From positions 744,001-808,000 of the forward strand of contig CAWDME010000012.1 of NCBI GenBank assembly GCA_963803335.1: a stretch of DNA of 64,000 nucleotides. The letters run 5' to 3'. The notes below the pieces were generated by a model. The model searched no databases. It was given only the letters and a program-made list of their open reading frames with translations, and was not told the origin of the DNA. Positions 15,906 to 23,699 of this stretch are shown one piece after another. Positions within the stretch are counted from its first letter, which is position 1, and every line of letters starts with the position of its first letter. The position numbers were made by a program, and so were the translations under genes. Origin of the DNA: DASSUW01 sp963803335. GTDB taxonomy: Bacteria > Actinomycetota > Thermoleophilia > Solirubrobacterales > Solirubrobacteraceae.

Positions 15906-16561
15906 ACCGCCGCGAGGTCCTCGAGGAGGTGGCGGCCGGCCGGCTCGAGCCGGCGGACGCCGCCCGCCTGCTCGACGCGCCGGCCGGCGGCGCGCGGGCC
16001 GTGCGCCTGCGGTCCGCCTACCAGGCCGTCGACGTCGTGGCCGACCCGGGGGTCGCCGAACTGCTCGTCGTCGGCGGCACCCACCGCGTCCAACGTGACG
16101 GCGACGTGCTCGTCGTCAGCGACTCCGCGGCGGAGGGGTTTCGGTTCGGCAGCTGGCAGGGCGGCGGCCGGCTCGCCGTGCGCGTCAATCCGCGGCTCGA
16201 CCTCGACGTCGAAGTGATTGGGGCCGTGCTCACCGTTTGGGGGATGAACGGCGCGATCCGAGCGGCCGTGCAGGCCGGCAGCGCCGGCATCGAGCGCGCG
16301 TCCGGGCCCCTGGACCTGCGGGTCACCTCGGGAGCGGCCGTCGTGGCGGGGTCGCCGCGAGGCGCGGACTGGCACCTGCGCAGCGACAACGGGTCGCTCG
16401 AGGTCGTCCTCGACGAGGATGCCGACGCCGCGGTGAAGGTCGCGTCCCGTCACTCACGCGTGGATGCATTCGGCTCGGAGGCCGGAGCGGTGCGCGGATC
16501 CGGGGCCCACGTGATCGACATCGAAGCCGCATTCTCGGACGTGGTCGTGAGGACGTCGTGA
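15902..16561 (+). CDS. DUF4097-like beta-strand-rich protein
   Basis: The 219-residue protein has a short helical start (NRREVLEEVAAGRLEPADAA) like the SHOCT-type or DUF2089-associated motif, then repeating short beta strands (LDVEVIGAVLTVWGM, LRVTSGAAVVAGSP, ASRHSRVDAFGSEAG) as in putative adhesin/DUF4097 proteins. No signal peptide is present. It is the middle gene of a three-gene operon with 4-nt overlaps. DUF4097 and DUF2089 genes often occur together in Firmicutes and actinobacteria. No function is known. Confidence 0.6.
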   Translation: MNRREVLEEVAAGRLEPADAARLLDAPAGGARAVRLRSAYQAVDVVADPGVAELLVVGGTHRVQRDGDVLVVSDSAAEGFRFGSWQGGGRLAVRVNPRLDLDVEVIGAVLTVWGMNGAIRAAVQAGSAGIERASGPLDLRVTSGAAVVAGSPRGADWHLRSDNGSLEVVLDEDADAAVKVASRHSRVDAFGSEAGAVRGSGAHVIDIEAAFSDVVVRTS

Positions 16562-16923
16562 GCCACGATGACGATCGGCATCCGCCCTCCGACTGCCCGG
16601 TCTGCCGCTCCGAGCTCCTGATCACGAGGCTCTCGTGCACGGCCTGCGGAACCGAGCTTACGGGAGCGTTCAGCACGTGCGCGTTCTGCACGCTGGACGC
16701 CAGCGATCGCGGGTTGCTCGAGCTCTTCCTGCTCTCGCGGGGCAACATGAAGGAGGTGCAACGCCGGCTCGGGGTCAGCTATCCCACGGCACGAGCACGC
16801 GTGGACGCGATGATCGACCGTCTCGGATTACGACCCCCCGAGCCCCGGCGCCTCGACACGCTCGAGGCGCTGGCGCGCGGGGAGCTCGACGTCGACGCCG
16901 CGCTGGCCGCCATCGACGACTGA
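16558..16923 (+). CDS. DUF2089 protein (zinc-ribbon plus helix-turn-helix)
   Basis: The 121-residue product starts at a GTG that overlaps the preceding stop (GTGA). Two CxxC pairs near the N-terminus (CPVCRSELL, CTACGTEL) form a likely zinc ribbon, with a further CAFC. The core LELFLLSRGNMKEVQRRLGV followed by SYPTARARVDAMIDRLGL is the DUF2089 signature and resembles a sigma-70 region 4 helix-turn-helix. The C-terminus (LARGELDVDAALAAIDD) mirrors the start of the previous protein. A DNA-binding, autoregulatory role on the upstream double palindrome is inference. Confidence 0.8.
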   Translation: MSHDDDRHPPSDCPVCRSELLITRLSCTACGTELTGAFSTCAFCTLDASDRGLLELFLLSRGNMKEVQRRLGVSYPTARARVDAMIDRLGLRPPEPRRLDTLEALARGELDVDAALAAIDD

Positions 16924-16942
16924 CGCCCCGCGGCTTGTCTCA

Positions 16943-18217
16943 TCACACGACAGCCGTCACGGAGTCTGCGACCCGCTCGAGTGCGTCGCCGATCCCGTCC
17001 GCCAACACGTTGATCTCCTCCTGGCCGCAGGTGAGGGGCGGCGAGATCGCGATGCCCTTCGCCAGAGGCCGGACGAGCACGCCGGCGTCACGGCATGCGC
17101 GCTGCCAGCCGACCACGATCTTGGGGTCGGCCGCGAGCGCCTCCTCGGTGAGGTCAATGCCGGCGAGGAAGCCGAGGCCGGCTCGGACCTCGCCGACCAG
17201 CGGGTGCCCGGCGAGCGGTGCAAGCGCCTCGGCGAGCGGCTGCTCGAGCGTCCGGCCCCGCTCGATCACGCCTTCGCGCCGGTAGATTTCGAGCGCGGCG
17301 TTCGCCGCGGCGCAGCATGTCGGGTGGCCGGCGTACGTCGCTCCGTGACGCAGCACCGGCGCCCCGGGCCGGCCCGTGAAGAACGGCTCGGCGACGTGCG
17401 GGGCGACGATCAGCGCCCCGACCGGCAGCGTCCCGCCGGAGAGACCCTTCGCGAGCGTGATCAGGTCTGGCCGCACCGGCCACCGATCGATGCCGAACCA
17501 TGTGCCCAGGCGGCCGAACCCGCAGATCACGCAGTCGGCGACGAAGAGGACGCCATGGCGCCGGCAGACTTCGGCGACCGCCTCGATGTAGCCAGCGGGC
17601 GGCAGGCGGACCCCGCCGGCGCCGATCACCGGCTCGCAGAAGAACGCGGCGACACGGCCGTCGCCGACGCGCAGGATCTCGTCCTCGAGCGCGCCGACGT
17701 CGTCGTGCGGGACGCAGGAGACGTCGGCGACGAGCGGGCCGAAGCCCTCGGCGTTCGCGGCGATCCCGCCGACGCTCGTCCCCACACCGTGGGAGCCGTG
17801 GTACCCGTGGACCCGACCGATCAGATGCGTGCGCTGCGGTTGGCCGTTGCGAGCGTGGTAGCTGCGGGCGATCTTGGCCGCCGTCTCGATCATGTCGCCC
17901 CCGCCCGAGCCCAGGAACACCCGGCTCCCGGGCGCGGGCGCCATCGCCGCGAGGCGATCCGCCAGCTCCAGCGCCGGCTCGTTCGCGTAGTCGCCGAAGA
18001 TGCCGTACGCGTCGAGCGTCTTCAGCTGGCGCGCGACCGCATCGGCGATCTCGTGACGGCCGTGCCCGAGGTTGGAGTACCAGAGTGCTGCGGTAGCGTC
18101 GAGGTACCGGCGCCCGCCGTCGTCCCAGACCCAGGGGCCTTCGCCGCGGACCAGGATCAAGCGGTCGCCGTCGACGCTGCCCATGTCCGCGAACGGATGC
18201 CAAAGCGCATGACTCAT
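16943..18217 (-). CDS. Class III PLP aminotransferase (omega-amino acid type)
   Basis: The 424-residue enzyme has the glycine-rich phosphate site (FLGSGGGDMIETAAKIAR), the cofactor Asp region (VLFVADCVICGFGRLGTWF) and the Schiff-base lysine (LITLAKGLSGGTLPVGA). This is the pattern of class III transaminases acting on omega-amino groups (beta-alanine, GABA, taurine, diamines), usually with pyruvate as acceptor. The ATG at 18217 overlaps the alanine dehydrogenase stop by 4 nt. Pairing with that enzyme suggests a pyruvate/alanine cycle: alanine made here is deaminated back to pyruvate. The unusual Cys after the cofactor Asp (ADCVICGFGR, where most members have EV) may affect substrate choice. 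Confidence 0.9.
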   Translation of the reverse strand: MSHALWHPFADMGSVDGDRLILVRGEGPWVWDDGGRRYLDATAALWYSNLGHGRHEIADAVARQLKTLDAYGIFGDYANEPALELADRLAAMAPAPGSRVFLGSGGGDMIETAAKIARSYHARNGQPQRTHLIGRVHGYHGSHGVGTSVGGIAANAEGFGPLVADVSCVPHDDVGALEDEILRVGDGRVAAFFCEPVIGAGGVRLPPAGYIEAVAEVCRRHGVLFVADCVICGFGRLGTWFGIDRWPVRPDLITLAKGLSGGTLPVGALIVAPHVAEPFFTGRPGAPVLRHGATYAGHPTCCAAANAALEIYRREGVIERGRTLEQPLAEALAPLAGHPLVGEVRAGLGFLAGIDLTEEALAADPKIVVGWQRACRDAGVLVRPLAKGIAISPPLTCGQEEINVLADGIGDALERVADSVTAVV

Positions 18218-19311
18218 GCCGGCATCACCGCCGTCTCGACCGCGGTGGCGACGACGTCATGGACGATGCGACCGTCGGCCACGTTGAGGCCGCGCGCGAA
18301 CAGCGGGTCGGTGTCGAGGGCCGCCTCGGGCCCGAGTTCGGCGAGGCGCAGCGCATAGTCGAGCGTCGCGTTGGTCAGCGCGCGAGTGCTGGTCTCGGCG
18401 ACGGCGCTCGGGATGTTGGCCACGCAGTAGTGGACGATGCCGTCGACCTCGTAGGTCGGCTGGGAATGCGTCGTCGGATGGGACGTCTCGAAGCAGCCGC
18501 CCTGGTCGATCGAGATGTCGACCAGCACGGTGCCCGGGCGCATCGAGGGAAGCTGCTCGCGGCGGATGAGCCGTGGCGCGCGGGCGCCGGGAACGAGCGC
18601 GGCGCCGATGACCAGGTCGGCGGTGAACAGCAGCTCCTCGATCGCCAGCTCGCTCGCGTGCACCGTGCGGAGCTGGCCCGCGAAGTGGCGGTCGAGCTCG
18701 ACGAGTCGAGAGATGGACCGATCGACGATCGTCACGCGCGCGCCCATGCCGGCGGCGACCGTCGCGGCCGCGGTACCGGCGATCCCGCCGCCGAGAACCA
18801 CGACCTCGGCCGGGGCGACCCCGGGGACGCCGCCGATCAGCAGGCCGCGCCCTCCCCCAGGCCCGGTCAGCGCCACGGCGCCGGCCTGCGCGGACAGCCG
18901 GCCCGCGACCTCGCTCATCGGTGCGAGGAGCGGGAGCCGCCCCTGCGCGTCTTCGACCGTCTCGTACGCGATGCACCGCGCGCCGGTGTCGGCGAGCGCC
19001 AGGGCCAGGAGCGGATCGGCAGCGAGATGCAGGTAGGTGAACAGCGTGTGCTGCCCGGACAGCCGGTCGATCTCCTCGGGCTGCGGCTCCTTGACCTTGA
19101 GGATCAGATCCGCCTCGGCGAACACCTCGGCGACGCTGCCGCACTCGGCATCGACGGCGAGATACGCCGGGTCGAGGAACCCCGAGCCGATGCCCGCTCC
19201 GCTCTGGACGATGACGCGGTGGCCGCGGCGCGTCAGCTCGCGCGCGCCGGCCGGCGTCAGCGCGACTCGCCGTTCGTCCGGCTTGATCTCAGTGGGGATG
19301 CCGATGTCCAT
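18214..19311 (-). CDS. ald: Alanine dehydrogenase
   Basis: From the ATG at 19311 the protein has 365 residues and begins MDIGIPTEIKPDERRVALTP, the classic start of alanine dehydrogenase. Further family marks are KVKEPQPEE, LFTYLHLAAD and the NAD-binding VVLGGGIAGTAAA. It oxidatively deaminates L-alanine to pyruvate and ammonia using NAD. Its stop overlaps the aminotransferase start. The pair recalls taurine or beta-alanine pathways in which Ald regenerates pyruvate for the transaminase. A PucR regulator gene lies directly upstream. Confidence 0.93.
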   Translation of the reverse strand: MDIGIPTEIKPDERRVALTPAGARELTRRGHRVIVQSGAGIGSGFLDPAYLAVDAECGSVAEVFAEADLILKVKEPQPEEIDRLSGQHTLFTYLHLAADPLLALALADTGARCIAYETVEDAQGRLPLLAPMSEVAGRLSAQAGAVALTGPGGGRGLLIGGVPGVAPAEVVVLGGGIAGTAAATVAAGMGARVTIVDRSISRLVELDRHFAGQLRTVHASELAIEELLFTADLVIGAALVPGARAPRLIRREQLPSMRPGTVLVDISIDQGGCFETSHPTTHSQPTYEVDGIVHYCVANIPSAVAETSTRALTNATLDYALRLAELGPEAALDTDPLFARGLNVADGRIVHDVVATAVETAVMPA

Positions 19312-19401
19312 GAGACCAGGATCGAGGACGGATCGCTCCAGCACGATCAGCCGCTCCACGAATCGCGACGCCGAACCTCGTGGATCCCACAAGACCCGGT
19401 C

Positions 19402-20946
19402 CTAGCGGTGTCCGTGTGCTGCGAGCGCGATGTAGATCGACGCGATCGTCGCCGGGTCCTTCAACGAGCGGCCGAGCCGGTCCTCGACGCGAGCCAGCCG
19501 GTAGCGCACGGAGTTGTGGTGCAGATGCAAGGCCGCGGCCGTCCGCATGACGTCGAGGTCGTGCTCGAAGTATGCGACCACCGTGTCGAAGAACCCCTCG
19601 TTGGCGTGCAGCGTCCCGATGAGGTCTTCGACCATCGGCGTGAGACGCCCGGTCGCCACCTCGGTTGCGACGAGCGTCGCCAGGTCGAAGTCCTGGAAGG
19701 CGAGCATGCGCCGGCCCGGGTCACCCGCGGTGCGCTCCAGCGCGATCTCGGCGTCGCGCAGCGACTCCGGGATGTCTCCGAGGGCGGCCACGGGTCGTCC
19801 GACCCCTGCGACGGCATCCGGGTGCCCGGCGAGCGCCTCGCCGATAGCGGCCTGGATGTCCGCGGGGCTCCCCTGGACGAGCAGGACGCAGCCGTTCTTC
19901 CGGGTGCTCGTTAGAAAGCTCACGCCGCGGTCGCCGAGCGCGGCCTCGAGGATCGCGCGCAGCGCGGGCTCGGCGGACGGGTCGGGCGCGGGGCCTGGGC
20001 TGACCAGGACGACGCTCGCCGGCGCCGAGCCGTCGATCCCCAGCGACGCCGCCCGAGCGGCGAGCGAACCGTGGTCGGGTTCGTCGCCGTCGCCGAGCAG
20101 GGCGTTCAGGACCGCGCCGCGGATCGCACGCTCCTGCACTTCGGCGATGTTCTGGAGGCGTGCCAGCGCCGCGAGCATCGGCGCGGTCGCCCTTGCCGCC
20201 GCGCGCGCCACTCGCGCGATCGGCTGCGTCCGGCTGCTCGAGACAGCGAGCCAGGACACCTCATTCGCGTCCCGGCCCAGTGGGATCGCGACGGTCTCGC
20301 GGCCGTCGTGCTCGAACTGCACGAGTGCGGCGGGCCGAGCCCTGATCTCGCGCCAGATCGCCTCGCCTGGCGCCGGTCCGCTCGCGGCGATCACGCTGCC
20401 ATCCGCTGCGAAAAGGGTGACGGTCGCGGCGACGAACTCGGCCAGCCGATCGATGATCGCCGCGCGCGGATCGTTCTCCTCCAGCGCGTCCATGAGGTAG
20501 AGCTGGAGCGACGACAAGCGCTGCATCGCACGAACCTCGCTGCTGAGCAGCGAGCCGTTGACAGCGCTGACGACATCGCGGAAGGGCGTTCTCAGGGGGA
20601 CTGAGAAGACCGGGAGATCTCGCGTCCGCGCCTCGCGCAGCAGCGCGGACGGAACGCTCTTGAACCCCATCCCGACACCGAAGCCCAGCGCTGCGGCTCC
20701 AATCTCGTCGAGCTCGCTGACGAGGCGGCGCTGCGCGTCGGCACTGTGCCGTAGCCGGCCACCCGTCGTGAGCATGACCCAGTCGCGCCCGAGCCAGGCC
20801 GCCGCATGATCGATCTCGATGCTGTGCGCGCCCGCGACGCGACGGTCGCGAGCGTGCTCGCCGCCGGTGACCAGCTCCAGACCCAGGTCGCCGTCCAAGA
20901 GCTCACCCAGCGTAAATCCCCGGAGCGGATCCGCATCCACGGCCAC
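19402..20946 (-). CDS. PucR-family transcriptional regulator
   Basis: The 514-residue product starts at a GTG (20946). The N-terminal PucR domain (about 10-130, TLGELLDGDLGLELVTGG) senses a ligand, a GGDEF-like/GAF-like middle follows, and the C-terminus ends in the PucR helix-turn-helix (MRTAAALHLHHNSVRYRLAR, then VEDRLGRSLKD). PucR-type proteins activate purine, GABA or other nitrogen-catabolic genes. Here it precedes ald and the aminotransferase on the same strand and is probably their activator; a link to the purine genes 6 kb away is possible but unproven. Confidence 0.88.
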   Translation of the reverse strand: MAVDADPLRGFTLGELLDGDLGLELVTGGEHARDRRVAGAHSIEIDHAAAWLGRDWVMLTTGGRLRHSADAQRRLVSELDEIGAAALGFGVGMGFKSVPSALLREARTRDLPVFSVPLRTPFRDVVSAVNGSLLSSEVRAMQRLSSLQLYLMDALEENDPRAAIIDRLAEFVAATVTLFAADGSVIAASGPAPGEAIWREIRARPAALVQFEHDGRETVAIPLGRDANEVSWLAVSSSRTQPIARVARAAARATAPMLAALARLQNIAEVQERAIRGAVLNALLGDGDEPDHGSLAARAASLGIDGSAPASVVLVSPGPAPDPSAEPALRAILEAALGDRGVSFLTSTRKNGCVLLVQGSPADIQAAIGEALAGHPDAVAGVGRPVAALGDIPESLRDAEIALERTAGDPGRRMLAFQDFDLATLVATEVATGRLTPMVEDLIGTLHANEGFFDTVVAYFEHDLDVMRTAAALHLHHNSVRYRLARVEDRLGRSLKDPATIASIYIALAAHGHR

Positions 20947-20966
20947 CGGACGATACCCCGGCCGGG

Positions 20967-21581
20967 TCAGGGCTCTACGGAAGCGAGCGGCTGCTTCGGG
21001 AGCAGGCGGTGGCCGTCGACGACCGCGGCGGCGAGGTCGATCAGCCTACGGTTGCCGGCGCGCGAGTGCTCGCGCAGCATCTCGAACGCGGCCTCCTGGT
21101 CGATCAAGTGGCGCTCCATCAGGATGCCCTTCGCGCACTCGATCAGCGCGCGCCGCCCAAACGCACCCTCGAGATCGTGATACTCGGCGAACCTCCGCAG
21201 CACGATGTCGATCGAGCTCTGCCAGTCCTCGACGTCGGCGTCGCTGATGTGCGCGAAGACGCCGCGCTTGGATGCCTCCTTGATGAACTCGGGATCGCGC
21301 GCGTGCAACAGCACGATCACCGGACAGGCCGCTTCACGCACAATCTTCTCGATCAGGCCGAGCGCATGCTCCGAGCTGTCCCCGAGCCCGACGAGCGCGA
21401 CATCCGGCCGCTCGCGCGCCGTCACCGCGCCGACGTCCCGGACGTCGATCTCACGCGCGATCACCTCGTGCCCGAGCGCGATCACGATCGGCGCGACCAG
21501 TGCCAAGCGATCCTTGCGCTCGTTGGCGATCAACACACGCAGGTGCTCGGTTTCGCGGTAGCTGATCCGGACAGTCGCCAC
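20967..21581 (-). CDS. ANTAR-domain regulator with degenerate receiver domain
   Basis: The 204-residue protein (GTG start at 21581) has a CheY-like N-terminal domain (EHLRVLIANERKDRLALVA) and a C-terminal ANTAR domain (LIECAKGILMERHLIDQEAA, then FEMLREHSRAGNRRLIDLA). ANTAR domains bind paired RNA hairpins and act as antiterminators, as in AmiR, NasR and EutV. At the expected phosphoacceptor position the sequence reads PDVALVGLG, with Gly65 where Asp is usual, so control by phosphorylation is unlikely. It is divergent from the permease gene whose leader carries the conserved RNA element (21640-21755). A truncated paralogue lies at 14589. Confidence 0.85.
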   Translation of the reverse strand: MATVRISYRETEHLRVLIANERKDRLALVAPIVIALGHEVIAREIDVRDVGAVTARERPDVALVGLGDSSEHALGLIEKIVREAACPVIVLLHARDPEFIKEASKRGVFAHISDADVEDWQSSIDIVLRRFAEYHDLEGAFGRRALIECAKGILMERHLIDQEAAFEMLREHSRAGNRRLIDLAAAVVDGHRLLPKQPLASVEP

Positions 21582-21639
21582 CCAGGCTCAGCTTACTCGC
21601 GGAAGCCACCGCCCGGGCTTCGACTTCCCGGCTCGGAGT

Positions 21640-21755
21640 GGTAGCCTCGATGGGCTTCGCCTCAAAGCCCGGCGAGGTGTCTTCCGGCTCCAACACTCGG
21701 CCGGCGTGGGCGTGTCGACTCTTACGGCCGACACCCGAACGCAAGCGTCAGGAGC
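21640..21755 (+). promoter_or_regulatory. Conserved structured leader element, copy A (APC permease)
   Basis: The permease 5' leader matches the amidase leader (26630-26755, minus strand). A 37-nt core (21683-21719) differs at one base. Shared structure: stem UUCGCC/GGCGAG (21656-21661, 21671-21676) with a 9-nt C-rich loop; stem CCGGC/GCCGG (21684-21688, 21700-21704) with an 11-nt loop; stem GUGUCG/CGACAC (21712-21717, 21729-21734), kept in copy B by G-U pairs. The ACAC in the second loop can also pair with GUGU of the third stem, giving a possible switch. In this copy CGGCUCC (21686-21692) can pair with GGAGCCG at the ribosome binding site. It fits a riboswitch or an ANTAR target; I do not recognise the family. 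Confidence 0.7.
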
Positions 21756-21760
21756 CGACC

Positions 21761-23185
21761 GTGTCCACCTCCGCACCGATTCGCCCGACCGAGCCGGCCG
21801 GCCCGGAGTCCCCGCACCTCCAGGCAACGCTCCACTCGCGGCACCTGACGATGATCGCGCTCGGCGGCGTGATCGGCGCCGGACTCTTCGTCGGCTCGGG
21901 TGCGGTAATCAGCGTCACCGGCCCGGCCGCGATCCTCTCGTACGTGCTCGCAGGCGTCCTGGTCGTGCTCGTGATGCGGATGCTCGGCGAGATGGCGGCC
22001 GCCCACCCCACGCTCGGCTCGTTCACCGAGCTTATCCGGCGCTCGCTCGGTGATGGAGCGGGATTCACCAGCGGCTGGCTCTACTGGTACTTCTGGGTGA
22101 TCGTCGTCGGCTTCGAGGCGGTGGCGGGCGCCAGCATCCTGCAGCGCTGGCTCGACGGGCCGTTGTGGCTGATGGCGCTGGTTCTCACGATCCTGATGAC
22201 TGCGACCAACCTGGCGTCCGTGCGCGCGTACGGCGAGTTCGAGTTCTGGTTTGCGTCGATCAAGGTCTCCACGATCATCGTGTTCCTCCTGATCGGCGCG
22301 GCCTACGTGCTCGGCCTGTGGCCGGACAAGGGCGCGAGCATCAGCAACCTGACCGCCCATGACGGGTTCCTGCCCATGGGCGCCGTGGCGATCTTCAGCG
22401 GCATCGTGGTGGTGATTTTCTCGATGGTGGGAGCCGAGATCGTCACGATCGCGGCCGCCGAGTCCGAGAACCCGGAGCGGGCGATCGCCAAGGCGACCAA
22501 CGCGGTGGTCTCCCGCATCCTGCTGTTCTTCGTCGGCTCGATCGTCCTGCTCGTCACGATCCTGCCCTGGAACGACGCGCAGCTCGGCCAATCCCCCTAT
22601 GTCGCGGCGTTCGACGTGATGGGCATCCCGGCCGCCGCCGACATCATGAACGCGGTGGTGCTGACAGCCGTGCTGTCGTGCCTGAACTCCGGGATCTACA
22701 CGGCCTCGCGCGTGCTGTTGTCGCTCAGCAAGCACGGTGACGCGCCCGCCTCGCTGCTCGAGATCAACCGTCGCGGTGTGCCGGTCAAGGCGATCCTCTC
22801 GTGCACAGGCGTGGCCTACGTCGGGATCGCGCTCGCCTACATCTCGCCCGACAAGGTCTTCCTCTTCCTCCTGAATTCCTCCGGCGCCATCGTGCTGTTC
22901 GTGTACTTCCTCATCTGCGCCGCGCAGCTGAAAATGCGGAGCCAGCTCGAGGCGGAGAGCCCCGAGCGCATCCGCGTGCGGATGTGGCTGTACCCCTGGC
23001 TCACGTACCTGGCGATGATCGCCATCGTCGTGGTCGTCGGGTCGATGTACTTCATCGCTGGCGCCCGGTCCCAGCTCGTGCTCAGCATCGTCTCACTCGC
23101 AGTGGTGGTCGGCGCGTACATCGTTCGCAAGCGGCGCGGGGAGGCACCGCGGCCCACGATCGCACCTGTCGTTCCCGCTCACTGA
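21761..23185 (+). CDS. APC-superfamily amino acid permease (GABA permease-like)
   Basis: I start at the GTG at 21761 with AGGAG six bases upstream; an earlier in-frame ATG (21638) would read through the conserved leader element. The 474-residue protein has about 12 TM helices and the amino acid transporter signature (LTMIALGGVIGAGLFVGSG, and helix 2 MRMLGEMAAAHPTLGSF). Residues FEAVAGA in helix 3 and the general pattern resemble GabP/AnsP/ProY of the AAT family: proton-coupled uptake of an amino acid or related compound. Neighbouring aminotransferase and amidase genes suggest an omega-amino acid or amide-derived substrate. Confidence 0.9.
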   Translation: MSTSAPIRPTEPAGPESPHLQATLHSRHLTMIALGGVIGAGLFVGSGAVISVTGPAAILSYVLAGVLVVLVMRMLGEMAAAHPTLGSFTELIRRSLGDGAGFTSGWLYWYFWVIVVGFEAVAGASILQRWLDGPLWLMALVLTILMTATNLASVRAYGEFEFWFASIKVSTIIVFLLIGAAYVLGLWPDKGASISNLTAHDGFLPMGAVAIFSGIVVVIFSMVGAEIVTIAAAESENPERAIAKATNAVVSRILLFFVGSIVLLVTILPWNDAQLGQSPYVAAFDVMGIPAAADIMNAVVLTAVLSCLNSGIYTASRVLLSLSKHGDAPASLLEINRRGVPVKAILSCTGVAYVGIALAYISPDKVFLFLLNSSGAIVLFVYFLICAAQLKMRSQLEAESPERIRVRMWLYPWLTYLAMIAIVVVVGSMYFIAGARSQLVLSIVSLAVVVGAYIVRKRRGEAPRPTIAPVVPAH

Positions 23186-23240
23186 TCCTGGCCGTGCCCC
23201 GCCACATGTCATCCAACCTGACCACAACGGAGGTGCGCCC

Positions 23241-23687
23241 ATGAGCGCGTCCACCCCCTGGCGGCTGCTCGTCGTCGCCAACCGCACGGCCACGACCCCG
23301 AGGCTGCTCGACGCGGTGCGCAGCAAGGCGGCAGAGAGGCCGACGGAGGTCACCCTGCTCGTGCCGGCGTTCGCGACCGTCTTCGACCCCGAGGCGCTCG
23401 AGACGCGCCATACGCTCGAGCTGGCGATCCCGCTCCTGGAGGAAGCGACCGACACGAACGTCAACGGGATCGTCGGCGACCCCGACGCCTTTACCGCCGT
23501 GCGCGACGCCATCGAGCAGACGGCCTACGACGAGGTCATCATCTCCACGCTGCCCTCGCGGATCTCACGCTGGCTCAAGCGCGACCTGCCGCGTCGCGTG
23601 GAGCGGCTCGGCGTGCCCGTGACCGTCGTCACGGCGTCGCCGGCCGCCCGGATGATGGCCCAGTCGATGGTGCCGCAGTCTCCTTGA
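23241..23687 (+). CDS. Universal-stress-protein-like small protein
   Basis: The 148-residue product (ATG at 23241, GGAGG upstream) begins RLLVVANRTATTPRLLDAV and ends RRVERLGVPVTVVTASP, a Rossmann-like pattern seen in UspA-related proteins of actinobacteria. The nucleotide-binding GxxG loop of ATP-binding Usp proteins is not obvious; the GDPDAFTAVRDA segment is in the right region. It follows the permease by 55 bases and is probably co-transcribed. Function is unknown. Confidence 0.65.
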   Translation: MSASTPWRLLVVANRTATTPRLLDAVRSKAAERPTEVTLLVPAFATVFDPEALETRHTLELAIPLLEEATDTNVNGIVGDPDAFTAVRDAIEQTAYDEVIISTLPSRISRWLKRDLPRRVERLGVPVTVVTASPAARMMAQSMVPQSP

Positions 23688-23699
23688 GCGGGCGGGCGG

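Noticed and set aside
21640..21755. Assignment of the leader element to glycine, guanidine-I, glutamine or SAM riboswitches
   Set aside because: None of the signature blocks of these classes that I know are found; the element is left unassigned.
21638..21760. Upstream ATG start for the APC permease
   Set aside because: It would translate the conserved leader element, gives unnatural sequence, and a GTG with AGGAG at proper spacing exists at 21761.
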